This document shows, piece after piece, positions 9,660 through 19,800 of a stretch of DNA of 64,000 bases. The notes beneath the pieces were generated by a model. That model had not been told where the DNA came from. It saw only the letters and a program-made list of their open reading frames with translations, and searched no databases. This DNA comes from Blastomonas sp. AAP53 (GTDB taxonomy: Bacteria > Pseudomonadota > Alphaproteobacteria > Sphingomonadales > Sphingomonadaceae): positions 38,544 to 102,543 of the forward strand of contig NZ_ANFZ01000007.1 in assembly GCF_000331245.1 (NCBI RefSeq), read 5' to 3'. The stretch's first letter is position 1; every line of letters starts with the position of its first letter. The position numbers and the translations under genes were made by a program.

Positions 9660-10840
9660 CGGACCAGAGGAACTCCCGAAAAGTCGAGATCGCGAGCGGT
9701 GAAGACAGAGATCGAGGTGCCTGCCTGAACCCGCACGGTGGGCGGCAAATCGGCATTGGGTATGATGGCTTGGCTGACCATGCCGGGCATCTGGCCGGTT
9801 CCGCTGACGATCACATTGTTGCCGTTGCGGTTCGCACGATTGACACCAATCTGCAGGGCCGTTTGCAACGCGGCATTGGCGAACCTTGCCAGAAAATGGG
9901 TATCAACCTTGCCGGGGATTCCCATCGACCCGCTGGCGTCCGCTACCGGCGAGTCGAGCTTGATTGCAACGCCATCAGGCCGGATCAAACGGTTCCAGGT
10001 TGCCAGGACGCGACGTTTTCCGACCTGTTGATCGGCGCGGAATTCGCCAATCAGGCGGCTGCCCTTGGGGATCAGCACGCGGCTGCCATCGAAGCTGCGG
10101 ACATCGCGGGATACGATGGCGCGGATCAGGCCAGGGCGTTCGGAGTTGACCGGGGTTTCAAGCGTTGCAGAGATGATCTCTCCTTGCGCCACCAGAGCAG
10201 GCCGGTTGCGGATGAGACTGGCGCGGACAGGTGCATTCTCGCCCGACAGCTTCTCGTCGTTTGCCCCGCCCGTCCCCGCATCGAATACGACGGAAGATCC
10301 CGGAGGCCCGGCGGTGCGCATTTGCGCGCCTGCAGGTGATCCCGGAGCGCCGGGCATGGGCTCGGAACGGAAACCGCCAGCGAAACCCGATCCTTCCGAA
10401 CTAGGCCCGGCTGGCGGCATCCTTGATGCGAAAGCGCCGCCCCCGTTTGCCCCGCCGCGGGGTGGACTGGTGGGCTGGGAAAAGGCGGGCGAGCCTGCGC
10501 GATAGGGCGGCTCGACCCGGACCATCACGGGGTCAGTCCCCGGCATCGGGGAGCCAATGATGTCAAGGCCGCCTTCCAGACTGGACGGCAGCGGCGGCGC
10601 GGGGGATGCCCCATAGGATCGAGCCGAGGCGGCTGCAGCCTGATCGCCGCGCTGGCCATTGAGGGTCAGCATCACAGCACTGCCGATGGCGACAGATGCC
10701 AGCACCAACGCCCAGGTGGGAACGCCAGCCGAGGGCAATGCCACCTGGGGGCGACATTGCTCAGCCGTCGGCAGTTCAGGCACGACAGCAGCAGGGTCGC
10801 CTGACCCAGCCTGACCCGGCACATTGACAGAATCGATCAT
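9656..10840 (-). CDS. virB10: VirB10 type IV secretion core protein
   Basis: A 394-residue bitopic protein. A single membrane segment (WALVLASVAIGSAVMLTL) lies near residues 43-60, followed by a long Pro/Gly-rich periplasmic region. The C-terminal VirB10/TrbI domain contains PVNSERPGLIRAIVSRDV, VLIPKGSRLIGEF and the antenna region GKVDTHFLARFANAA. It spans both membranes and transmits ATPase energy to the outer-membrane channel. It overlaps virB9 and virB11 by 4 bp on each side. Confidence 0.95.
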   Translation of the reverse strand: MIDSVNVPGQAGSGDPAAVVPELPTAEQCRPQVALPSAGVPTWALVLASVAIGSAVMLTLNGQRGDQAAAASARSYGASPAPPLPSSLEGGLDIIGSPMPGTDPVMVRVEPPYRAGSPAFSQPTSPPRGGANGGGAFASRMPPAGPSSEGSGFAGGFRSEPMPGAPGSPAGAQMRTAGPPGSSVVFDAGTGGANDEKLSGENAPVRASLIRNRPALVAQGEIISATLETPVNSERPGLIRAIVSRDVRSFDGSRVLIPKGSRLIGEFRADQQVGKRRVLATWNRLIRPDGVAIKLDSPVADASGSMGIPGKVDTHFLARFANAALQTALQIGVNRANRNGNNVIVSGTGQMPGMVSQAIIPNADLPPTVRVQAGTSISVFTARDLDFSGVPLVR

Positions 10841-11640
10841 CTCTTGCCCCCATCGGAAGCACGGACGACCCTGGCATTGGCCTTGCCCAGTCGCAGCATG
10901 TATTCGGGCCAGATGCGATCGACCATCCAGCCATCTGGCACCTGGCGCAGGGTCACCAGCGTTTCCTGCTTGTGCTCGTCAATGGCGTATATCGCAGGCA
11001 GCGGCGCTGTTTCATCAAACGCGAACAGCGTCCGCATCCCATCGTCGCTGACAAAGAGCGGGCTTGCCAGCCGGTCACCCTTGATCCTGTAACTTGCTGA
11101 AACGGCGATGGCACCCTGCCCTGCCGGACTTCCACCGGGCATGGTTGTGGCTGGGGCCATGATGCTGTCAGGCTGGGCGGGCAGTTCGCCCGTGACGCCG
11201 CCCATCATGGGCGGAACACCAACCTGGCTTGGCAGCGATCCGCCAAAGGGTGCAGGCGGGCGCGTTTCCACGCCATCATCGGCAAAGCGCAGCTGGAACA
11301 GCGCCTCCGGATCGCCTTCAAACGTCGACTGCAGAACAAAGCTGTAGTGACGGCTGTCCGTCACCACCTCGACATTGGTCGAGGTGCCTGTCACCAGCGG
11401 CCGGACAAACAGATGGTCGCCGCTCTTGGAGGGGGTGACGTCCCAGGCGCTGCTGTTGCCGATTGCCACGCTCTGGATGCGATCTTGCGGGCTCAGCACC
11501 ACTGTCGCGACATAACCTGGCACCACCCGCAAAGTGTAGACCGTGCCGGGACGGAACGTGACTTCGCGGATGCGCGGGTCGTTCTGCGCATGCGCAGGCA
11601 CGGCGATCAGGATCGCCAGTGTGGCGGCCAGCCATCTCAT
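10837..11640 (-). CDS. virB9: VirB9 type IV secretion outer-membrane core protein
   Basis: A 267-residue protein with a signal peptide (LAATLAILIAVPAHAQ). The N-terminal VirB9/TrbG domain contains VYTLRVVPGYVATVVLSPQD and HLFVRPLVTGTSTNVEV. After a Pro/Gly-rich linker the C-terminal beta-sandwich reads TLFAFDETAPLPAIYAID and GWMVDRIWPEYMLRLG. It would form the outer-membrane ring with VirB10. VirB7, the usual lipoprotein partner, is not encoded next to it, and VirB9 itself has no lipobox cysteine. It overlaps virB8 and virB10 by 4 bp. Confidence 0.94.
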   Translation of the reverse strand: MRWLAATLAILIAVPAHAQNDPRIREVTFRPGTVYTLRVVPGYVATVVLSPQDRIQSVAIGNSSAWDVTPSKSGDHLFVRPLVTGTSTNVEVVTDSRHYSFVLQSTFEGDPEALFQLRFADDGVETRPPAPFGGSLPSQVGVPPMMGGVTGELPAQPDSIMAPATTMPGGSPAGQGAIAVSASYRIKGDRLASPLFVSDDGMRTLFAFDETAPLPAIYAIDEHKQETLVTLRQVPDGWMVDRIWPEYMLRLGKANARVVRASDGGKR

Positions 11641-12410
11641 GGTTCGGACCTCATGATCTGGGGTGCGTTGGCAGGTGTGGCCTGGTACGCCGCGCCTTCC
11701 GACCGGATGGCGGCGGGTGCAGGTAGCACCGGGGTTGGCGGGGGCGGTGCCTCAGCCGACACTCGATATGAAAGGACCTGAAAACCGAGCGGGTTGTTGA
11801 GCCGGTCTTCCAGTTCCATCGGCTCGCCACGAAAGGCGAACTTCATGGTTGCAACATAGGGGCGCGCGCCTTCCCGGCGTCCATCGCGGCGGATCTGCGC
11901 GACGTTGAAGCGGACCATGGCGCTGTCCGGGCCCAGCATCGAAACACTCGATATCGTGGCTTCCAGGCCGATCGACCTCCCGCCCGATGCAATCTTCGTC
12001 GCCGGGCTGTTCTGCCCCATCTCGGAAATGTAGCTGGCACGCGCCTGGCGCGCGGACCACAGCGCCACCTTGCGATAGGCCTGGCGCACGGTGATGGGGT
12101 CGTAGCTCTCCCGCGTGGTGACATATTGCGCCAGCAGCGCCTCCTGCAAGGCCACGTCGGCTGTCAACGTCTCCATCTGGTCCAGATTCACCCGTTCGAC
12201 ATGGCCGGTGGTCCGGTCGACCAGCACACCCACGGGGACCACTGTCTTGAGCGGCATGGCAAGGGCAAGCGCCACGGCCTCCAGCAGCGCGATCGACACA
12301 GCGACCGTCGCGATCGTCCAAGCGATGCGACGCGACCGGGCACTGGCGATATCCCGTTCATCTGCCCAGCTGCGCGCAAGGTCGAAATAGGCGGGCTTGG
12401 GTTCGTTCAT
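11637..12410 (-). CDS. virB8: VirB8 type IV secretion inner-membrane protein
   Basis: A 257-residue protein with a cytoplasmic N terminus, one membrane segment near residues 30-52 (IAWTIATVAVSIALLEAVALA) and a periplasmic NTF2-like domain. Family-typical stretches are the ESYDPITVRQAYRKVALWS helix and the RFNVAQIRR strand. It is an assembly factor that bridges the inner-membrane complex. It overlaps virB6 and virB9 by 4 bp. The C-terminal tail is Pro-rich. Confidence 0.93.
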   Translation of the reverse strand: MNEPKPAYFDLARSWADERDIASARSRRIAWTIATVAVSIALLEAVALALAMPLKTVVPVGVLVDRTTGHVERVNLDQMETLTADVALQEALLAQYVTTRESYDPITVRQAYRKVALWSARQARASYISEMGQNSPATKIASGGRSIGLEATISSVSMLGPDSAMVRFNVAQIRRDGRREGARPYVATMKFAFRGEPMELEDRLNNPLGFQVLSYRVSAEAPPPPTPVLPAPAAIRSEGAAYQATPANAPQIMRSEP

Positions 12411-13636
12411 GATTGCGCCTCCGGACGCTGGGAGAGAAGCCGACCTCGATCCGAGGCGGTGCGGCGGGCGCCATCGACGATCTGCGAACCGCGCCTGATG
12501 GTGCGGACGCCAACCGCCGAGGCGGCCTGGAAGACCAGCGCCGGGGCGGTCGTAGTCGGGACAGACAGGCTAGAGGCTCGCTCTCGGGCTTCGACCGCGC
12601 GCACGATTCCCGTGGTCCGCGATTGTGCCGCCGGCATGACAGTCGGCGCGTGCTGGTGCGACTGGCTATGCGTGGAGGATATGCTGGCCTGAGCAGTGAC
12701 ACCGGCGCCGGATTGGGTTTCTGCGATGCCCTGCTGTCCGGTCCTGGCCAATGGCAACGGCACGGTAAGGCCTCCCGCCAGCCGGTGCATGGCATATAGC
12801 AGGCCCAGAATGACCAAAGTGAAGGACCAGATGATGGCGTTCAGCCCGGCAATTTCTGTCTCGCCAGCGCGCAATGCGGCGCGCACGGGGCCTTCCAGCA
12901 TCTGCAGCTCGATCGATATCGCAATCGGGATCGCCAGTCCGGCCATTGCGGTCCCTATCACCGCCCGCAGCCATCCGATGAACAAGCCAGCCGAGGCAGG
13001 AAAGAGCGACGCGGCAAAGGCGAACGGTCCCAGCGCCAGAAGCAGCGCCAGCGCCAGCCGCGCTGCCATCCACGATCCTGCGCCCGACACAACCATCACG
13101 CCGGCAGCGGCTCGCCGCTCCGTCATTGCCAGGCTTTCGGGCACCGTTGCATTTTCGGCAACGTTCGTGCCGCCAGGCTGCGCGCCATTGGGATCGGCGG
13201 CAGCTGTTGGCGAGGCTACGGCCTTTTCTGGTGGCGGCGCGATTGTGTCGTACGCGTTCTGCAGACGGGCAGGCAGATTGCCTGCATCGATTCCCGCTCC
13301 GGGGAAAAGCTCGCCCGCGATTTCCGCAGGGCCATCCATCGCGACCCGATAGATCAGCCGGTCATAGGCCTGCCAGCTGGTCGCCAATGCGATGACGACA
13401 CCGATATGCAGCAGAAGAACGACGATATCGTCCGGCACCACCTGCCCGGCCATCAGCCGATAGCCCAGCCGCGCGATCGCCAGTGTGAGCAGACCGGTCA
13501 GCAGGATGTTGAACAGCGTGCTGCCCGACAGTCCCTGCCAGCCGCCCGCGCCAAGCAACCCTGCCTGGCAGTCGGTCACCCCGATCAGGCTCTGGACCCA
13601 GGCATCAGGGTTTATCGTGCCGCACGTCTCGCTCAT
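12407..13636 (-). CDS. virB6: VirB6 type IV secretion polytopic membrane protein
   Basis: A 409-residue polytopic protein. ATG 13636 is chosen because it overlaps the virB4 stop as ATGA, matching the rest of the operon; an in-frame start at 13666 would be longer. Several hydrophobic segments are visible, including LFNILLTGLLTLAIARLGYR, IVVLLLHIGVVIALATS and ALALLLALGPFAFAASLF. The Trp-containing TrbL/VirB6 signature is recognisable, and the C-terminal ~100 residues are hydrophilic. It forms part of the inner-membrane channel. Confidence 0.9.
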   Translation of the reverse strand: MSETCGTINPDAWVQSLIGVTDCQAGLLGAGGWQGLSGSTLFNILLTGLLTLAIARLGYRLMAGQVVPDDIVVLLLHIGVVIALATSWQAYDRLIYRVAMDGPAEIAGELFPGAGIDAGNLPARLQNAYDTIAPPPEKAVASPTAAADPNGAQPGGTNVAENATVPESLAMTERRAAAGVMVVSGAGSWMAARLALALLLALGPFAFAASLFPASAGLFIGWLRAVIGTAMAGLAIPIAISIELQMLEGPVRAALRAGETEIAGLNAIIWSFTLVILGLLYAMHRLAGGLTVPLPLARTGQQGIAETQSGAGVTAQASISSTHSQSHQHAPTVMPAAQSRTTGIVRAVEARERASSLSVPTTTAPALVFQAASAVGVRTIRRGSQIVDGARRTASDRGRLLSQRPEAQS

Positions 13637-15990
13637 GCCACAGCCTTCAGCAGGCGTGGCATCCACACCAGCGGTTCATCGCCCACTTCGCTGCGGATTT
13701 CATCAAGTCGGCGCACGGTTGTTTCGCGGCCCGACAGGATTGTGAGCAGATCAGGGTCCTGCGACAGATCAAGCTGGGCAACGACACTGTCGCGGCCGTG
13801 CTTGATAAGGAAAGCGCGGGAGTTGTCTGGCAGAACCCGGATGATGTCCAGTTCGTGCGCGGTGAGCCCAAAGCCTTCACAATAATGTTCGGCCTTGGCG
13901 CGCGGATTGGGCATGAATATCTGGGTCGCGGCCTGGTCCACGATGGCCGATGCGATGCGGCTTTCCAGCGCGTCTTCTGCGCTCTGCGTAGCGAACCCGA
14001 CAATCCCGTTGCGCTTGCGGATCGTCTTTTCCCAGTCACGGATGCGGGCCACGAAGACATCATCATCAAGTGCCTTCCAACCTTCATCAACCACGATGAT
14101 GGCCGGTGTGCCGTCCAGCCGCTCCTCGATGCGGTGGAACAGATACATCATCACCGGGGTGCGCGTGCGCGGATCATCGAGCAGCCGCGTCATGTCAAAG
14201 CCGATGACCCGCTGATCGATATCAAGGGAATCACAGGCATTGTCGAACAGCCAGGCATGCTCGCCGCCGCCGACCCAGGGTGCAAGCCGTGCCGCCAGGT
14301 CCCCCGCATGTGGACGGGCCCCGCCGCGCAGCAGCTGCACGAAATGGCGCAGCCGCCGCAGATGGGCCGGTGCTGCCATGTTGATGCCAACCGCGCTTTC
14401 GACCAGCGCCAGGTCTTCCGGAGACAGTTCACTGCCTGCCAGCCGCCCGATCCATTCAATCAGGAAGCGTCTGTTCTCGCTGGTGTCAGGCAGCAGCAAC
14501 GGGTTGAGCCCCGAAGGCAGGCCTGGCCGAAGCACGTCATAAACGCCCCCCATGGCGCGGAGGAACAGTTCAGCGCCCCGGTCCTTGTCGAAGAAAACCA
14601 CGCGAGGACGTATGCGTTGCGCCTGGGCGATCAGGAAGTTCAGCACCACGGTCTTGCCCGATCCTGAGGGGCCGATGATGGTGAAGTTCCCCAGATCGCC
14701 TTGGTGGAAATTGAAGTGATAGGGACCAGCAGCGGTTGTCTCGAGCAGCGTAATCGGCACGCCCCAGTGGTTGCCCTGGGACTGGCCGACGGCAAAGCTG
14801 TGCCAGCTTGCAAGGCTGGCAAAGTTGCGTGTGGAGACCAGCGCCTTGCGCGCGATGAAATCCTCATTACCCGGAAACTGCGCCCAGAAGGCCGGTTCAA
14901 GCCCGATGTCCTCGCGCACGGCGATCATCGACAAATCGGTGAGCGCCGCCTGAACTTCGGCAATGCCCGCATCAACAAGCGCGGGCGTATCGCCGTGAAC
15001 TGCAATCGTCAGATGATGCTCGCCAAATCCTGCGCGCCCCGACGCTACGGAATCGCGCGCTTCGGTCAGCTCGTCGCGCAGCCCCATGGCCTCATCGTCG
15101 GCAGCCTTCATGCGCCGCAATGTCAGGTTGAGCCGGGCCAGGGCAGCCGCGCGATCAACAAAGGCAAAGCTCTGCGTCACTGTCATCTCCACAGGCAGGC
15201 GCAAAAGCCCGTCGAGCATGCCAGGCGAGGTCATGCCCGGATAATCCTTGATGGAGACGATGCCGGAAAACCGGCGTGGGGCATGACCCGTCGGTGCAAG
15301 CTCCAGGGCCTGGGCACCGAAGCTGACCCGGCGACCCGGTATGTGTTCTCCTGCATCGCCGAAGGGCAGCAGCACCTGCTGCGGATGGCCGTTGTACAGA
15401 GAGGAGAGATATTCGAGCGGCTCTGACAGCACGCCAGACGGCGATTCGCGTGTGCCCAACAGCGTTGGACGATAGGCACTGAGCGCCGCCAGAACCGCAT
15501 CGCGCGCCGCATCAAGGGCATGGATTTCTGCAATCCGGCTGGCGGCACGTTCCGACTGACGCGACACCATCCGGGCCAGCGCGCTGCCAAGACCACGCGC
15601 GCCACTTTCGGGTCGGCGGATGATGGCAAGATAAAGCTCGTTTGCGTAAAGGGCCCGCTTCTGTCGCCGTTCGCGCCAGATGGCATCGAGGCTGGACGAG
15701 AAATGGTCCGGAAAATCGCCCGGAATATCGGAGTCGACCCGACGCCGGATGATGTGATGATACAATGAAAAGCGCGACGAGCCGATCGCCTGCAGCAGGG
15801 CATCGCGCAGCTCCAGACGGTAGTTTATCTCATCACTGTCAGCGGTTTCGAACAGAAGTCCGTCAATGCGGATAACCTGCATCAGCCGCCCATCGCGCAG
15901 CATGATGGTGTGATCGTCCAGCTGCAATGCATAGGGCAGCATGCTCCCCGCAGACTGCTCGCGCTCCATGGCAAGTCGCCCCTGTTTCAT
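13633..15990 (-). CDS. virB4: VirB4 type IV secretion ATPase
   Basis: About 785 residues, with the CagE/TrbE/VirB4 N-terminal region followed by an ATPase domain. Walker A is IIGPSGSGKTVVL; Walker B is PAIIVVDEGWKAL; a downstream FATQSAEDAL segment matches the sensor region. I place the start at ATG 15990, which overlaps the virB3 stop as ATGA; the frame extends to 16062, but that would overlap virB3 by 76 bp. It is the largest, essential ATPase of the machine. It is intact, with no frameshift. Confidence 0.95.
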   Translation of the reverse strand: MKQGRLAMEREQSAGSMLPYALQLDDHTIMLRDGRLMQVIRIDGLLFETADSDEINYRLELRDALLQAIGSSRFSLYHHIIRRRVDSDIPGDFPDHFSSSLDAIWRERRQKRALYANELYLAIIRRPESGARGLGSALARMVSRQSERAASRIAEIHALDAARDAVLAALSAYRPTLLGTRESPSGVLSEPLEYLSSLYNGHPQQVLLPFGDAGEHIPGRRVSFGAQALELAPTGHAPRRFSGIVSIKDYPGMTSPGMLDGLLRLPVEMTVTQSFAFVDRAAALARLNLTLRRMKAADDEAMGLRDELTEARDSVASGRAGFGEHHLTIAVHGDTPALVDAGIAEVQAALTDLSMIAVREDIGLEPAFWAQFPGNEDFIARKALVSTRNFASLASWHSFAVGQSQGNHWGVPITLLETTAAGPYHFNFHQGDLGNFTIIGPSGSGKTVVLNFLIAQAQRIRPRVVFFDKDRGAELFLRAMGGVYDVLRPGLPSGLNPLLLPDTSENRRFLIEWIGRLAGSELSPEDLALVESAVGINMAAPAHLRRLRHFVQLLRGGARPHAGDLAARLAPWVGGGEHAWLFDNACDSLDIDQRVIGFDMTRLLDDPRTRTPVMMYLFHRIEERLDGTPAIIVVDEGWKALDDDVFVARIRDWEKTIRKRNGIVGFATQSAEDALESRIASAIVDQAATQIFMPNPRAKAEHYCEGFGLTAHELDIIRVLPDNSRAFLIKHGRDSVVAQLDLSQDPDLLTILSGRETTVRRLDEIRSEVGDEPLVWMPRLLKAVA

Positions 15991-16271
15991 GGGCGGTACG
16001 AATTGCATTGCCAGTAGCGGCGGTTCTTGACGCGAGGACATTTGCGCGCGCGGACCAGCCACAGGTCGACCAGCCTGGGTTCACGCAGACAACCCAGCCA
16101 GCACAGCGCATGGCCCAGCAGGCCTGCGACGATTACCCAGGGGGTGCGAAAAATCAGGAATAGCTCGAGAACGACGATGACATTGCCGATCACAAAGCCA
16201 TAGGGAACACCCGCCAGGGTCACCGGGCGCGTCATGGCTACGAAGAGGGGGTCGCTGCGCAGCGGGTCCAT
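15987..16271 (-). CDS. virB3: VirB3 type IV secretion protein
   Basis: A 94-residue small inner-membrane protein starting at ATG 16271, with GAGGGG about 10 bp upstream. The family start DPLFVAMTRPVTLAGVPYG is clear, followed by a hydrophobic hairpin (VIGNVIVVLELFLIF ... WVIVAGLLGHALCWLG) and a basic tail. VirB3 works with VirB4 and VirB6 in the inner-membrane complex. It starts 13 bp after virB2 and overlaps virB4 by 4 bp. Confidence 0.92.
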   Translation of the reverse strand: MDPLRSDPLFVAMTRPVTLAGVPYGFVIGNVIVVLELFLIFRTPWVIVAGLLGHALCWLGCLREPRLVDLWLVRARKCPRVKNRRYWQCNSYRP

Positions 16272-16284
16272 GACGGGCCGCCCC

Positions 16285-16608
16285 TCAATATCCAGACTGC
16301 GCCGCAGTCTGGATCCCAGCGACGATACTCGCCGCGCCAAACAGGATAAAGCAGCCCACGATGACCGCTGCACCGTGACGCCAGTTCATGCGCCCGGTCA
16401 GCATCATCAAGCCGACAAAGGCAACCGCAATGACCGCGATGGTGGTCGCTACCGTGCCCAGCAGCGTTCCCTGCAGCCAACTGACAGCGCCAACGATTGC
16501 ACCGGAGCCCGCAGGATCGCCTGCCATCTGGGCGAAGGCGGAACCAGGGGCCAGGCTGACAGCAGAAAGCGCCAAAGCGGACCCTTTGCGCCAAACATTG
16601 CTCAACAT
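16285..16608 (-). CDS. virB2: VirB2 major pilin subunit
   Basis: A 107-residue prepilin starting at ATG 16608, with GAGGGGG upstream. The signal peptide ends near GSAFAQ. The mature part has the two hydrophobic helices of VirB2/TrbC pilins (LLGTVATTIAVIAVAFVGLMML and AAVIVGCFILFGAASIVAGI) joined by a basic turn (TGRMNWRHG). It is the first gene of the operon, so the promoter should lie in 16609-16750. The region upstream carries no virB1 transglycosylase gene. Confidence 0.92.
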   Translation of the reverse strand: MLSNVWRKGSALALSAVSLAPGSAFAQMAGDPAGSGAIVGAVSWLQGTLLGTVATTIAVIAVAFVGLMMLTGRMNWRHGAAVIVGCFILFGAASIVAGIQTAAQSGY

Positions 16609-16750
16609 CGTCAGCCCCCTCACCACCAGAATTCAGTCATCGCTCTAAAGCGCCATCAGACCTAGTTCAGCAGTTTTAAAAACAGGTTAAGCATGTTCCA
16701 GTCACACTGGCCTGACATGTTGGCGCTTGTGCAAGCCATGCTAAAGCAAC

Positions 16751-16783
16751 AGACCGTGCCACCATTGTCATGGTGCACGGTCT
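16751..16783. terminator. Strong hairpin between virB2 and the copper oxidase gene
   Basis: AGACCGTGCCACCAT and ATGGTGCACGGTCT form a near-perfect stem (one bulged base) around a TGTC loop. It lies about 80 bp downstream of the oxidase stop on the minus strand and upstream of virB2. A long U-tract is not evident, so it could be a rho-independent-like terminator of the oxidase gene, or a processing or regulatory hairpin ahead of virB2. Confidence 0.5.
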
Positions 16784-16864
16784 GCTTGCTCGTAACCGGC
16801 CTGTCAGCCAGCCGGAGCAGTATACTGCCAGGGCTTGCCAAGTCACGCCATGGATCACACAGGA

Positions 16865-19800
16865 TCAGCGACGGAACATGATGCCTGCAGGGTTGCTGAA
16901 GATAAGCGTATTGGCGTTCGGCGTGGCCAATTCGACCGCCGTGCCGTCCAACCTGGTCCAGTTGGCGCGAGTATCGTTCGACGATTTGCGCCAGATGCTG
17001 CCATCGGTGCTGACCACCGTGACGGTTCCGTCACTTGATGCGGTCAGCTCAGTGGTGTTGTCACCAAAGCGGACGGGTGCCTGCCGCAGATCCGAACGCC
17101 ACACACCGTTATCCGTCCCGATCATGAAGACCGAATTGCGATTGATCATGGCAACCTTCTTGGCACCGGCTCTGGGAACCTGTGTCCAGCTTTCGTTGTT
17201 GTCATCGGCCCGTTTGACCCAGACCGATCCATTGTTCGAGTTCACAACTGCGACACCTCCGTCGGCGCTTGCAGCAATGGATTGGCTATCCCGGCCAACC
17301 CGAACCCAGCGGCTGCTGTCCCAACGATAGACCATACGGTCCGTGCCAATCGCGTAATAGCGCCCTGCCCCGATCACGGCCACATCGATAAAGCTGCCAG
17401 GCAGACGCTGCCATCCCCCATTGCGAACATTGACCCAGAACTCATTCTGCCTGTTGACCGTTGCAACCGTGCCATCAGCACCGGCGGCGATCGTCAGCGT
17501 GCTGTGCCCGATCTCGGTAGCAACATTACCAGGCAGATCGGGGCTTGCCGGCGGAGACGGCGGAGGCGGCGGTGGGGGCGGCGGAGGCGGCGGCGGCGGT
17601 GGAGGCGGCGGTGGCGGCGGTGGCGGCGGCGGCGTCACGACGGGCGGCGGCGGAGGTGCAACTGCCTGGTCGACCGGAGCACTGCCCGCCCGAAAGGTCG
17701 AACCTGCCCGGAAAGCGGCAGAGCCATCTGCCCTGTCCATCCAGACCTCGAAGTTGCGGTGACGGATGAAGAATCCAGGCCAATCCTGCGATTCCAGCGA
17801 AACATCCGAGGCATTGGCGCTGCTGTTCTGCGGAACGCGTGCACAGAATGTCGATCCGTTGCGAGAGACCGCGCTGTCCTGCGCCCTGATAATCCGGATG
17901 CGGAAGTTTTCGTGCTGCAGATAATGTCCAGGATAATTCGTTGATTCAAATGAGAAACAGGCAGGATCGCCGCGGCCACGACGAACCACGAAGGAGGCGT
18001 CTGCGCGAGACACCGCGTCACTGTTCGTGTCGATCCGAGAGATGAACCCGTTAAAGCCAGCGTGACGGATCAGATGGCTGGGCCAGTCCGATGCCTCCAG
18101 GCTGATTGTGGAATCGACCACAAGCTGGCGCGCATCGCCGCCTTGCGCCGGAGGTGGAGCAGACGGCTGCCCGGAGGGCCCGGAGGGGGCCGGAGGTGCT
18201 GCCGCCGCGATGGCGATGATGACGCCGCGAGAGGGAACACCTGCAGCATTCACAACCGACAGCTGATAATAGCCCGGAGGCGCAAGATTTGCAGATCCCG
18301 GCATGGTAACCGAAAGCCCGCTGGCCGTCCGCTGAAAGGCGGCGCGCAGTCGCCGCTGATTGGAATCAAAGCTGTGCGTCACCGAACCCAGTGCAATCAG
18401 CGAAACCTCTGTGACCTCGTCGCCGGCTGCGGTTTGGACCTCAATATTCTGGCCATAGTTCGACGAAACGGTAGACAGGCTGATGATCTGTGGACGGCTT
18501 GCCAGGACCGACCGGCCACCTTCCTGCCGGAAGAGATATGGGGGATAGAAAATCTCAGCGTTCAGGTTCTGCAGCGGGCCCGGCGCGCCGCCACCGGCGA
18601 TCAGCACCGTACCATTCAGGGTCAAAAGCGCTGACGAATGGTAGCCTCGATAAATCCCTGTTGCTGCGGCCGCCGTCCAGCGGGCCGTTGCAGGGTTCCA
18701 GATTTCAGATGGCAGAACGGCATTTCCGCCCGCCTCGTCCGCATAGCGCGATCCCCCCGTGACCAGAACATGCCCATTGGGCAGAACGGTGGCGTTTGGC
18801 CATTGCCTGGGATTGATCATTGGCGCGGTCTCGTTGACGGCCAGTTGGCCAGACCCGAGGCCATTGATGTCAAACACCGTGGCTGCGCCACTCGAAGGCG
18901 TAGGAAAGCCATTGAAATAGCCGTTGCCACCAACCTGCAGGATCCTGCCGGTGTCAAACATGACTGCGGTCGATGTTGGTCCGATATTCGGGCGTGTGAC
19001 GCTGTCGGCACGCGTCTTGAAATCACGCAGCGTCCGGATCGACCCGGAGCCCTCCAGCCGCATCTCCCAGATCTTCTCGCTCGAAATGCCGAACAACGTG
19101 CCAGCAGGCGAAACCCATTGGCGCGGATACCACCAGCGCGTGCTGCGAGGCCCAAAGGCATCGGTGCTGAATGCTCCAACAAGGCTGCGCCAACCCTGGC
19201 CCGGAGTGTAGACTTCTGGTGTCGACGAGATGTCCGGAGCGGACGCTTCTGGACGGTTAGGGTCCCCGTTTGCGTAAGGAACTCCGCCACCTGTGATGAT
19301 GGCACGGCCATCGGGCAATTTGGTCATCGTGCCGTACCAGCGCGGCGCATTGAGGTCAAAGTCACGGCTCGCACTGGAACTGCGCCAGTCGAGCAACATG
19401 CTTTCGCGACTGGAAAACCCGGTGGCACCGCTGGCCCCGCCCGACGTCAACAGACGACCATCGTTCAACAGGGTGGCAGAAGCACAAAAGCTGTCGACAT
19501 TCTGGGCGTTTGGCAGGACCCGCAAGGCGGCTGATCCGGTGCCACGGCTTGGCTCCCAGAAGGCCAGGGTGCGGCCATCCTGGACGCCCGCAACACCTGG
19601 AGGCGCCCCGAATGTCAGAACGCGACCATCGGGGAGCAGCGAGGCATGGATGGCAATCATGGGCCAGTCGAACACGCGAGACCACATCCCCGCCTGCGCC
19701 GCATTTGCCGGAATGGCCAGGTTGGACAGCAATGGATCAGGCGTGGTGTTGTCGATGACCACCGGATGCACGGCGTCCTGCGCCATTGCCGGCATGGCGC

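Noticed and set aside
17282..17944. Arg- and Gly-rich frames on the plus strand over the polyproline tract
   Set aside because: They arise from reading the CCN proline codons in reverse complement; the oxidase frame explains the sequence.
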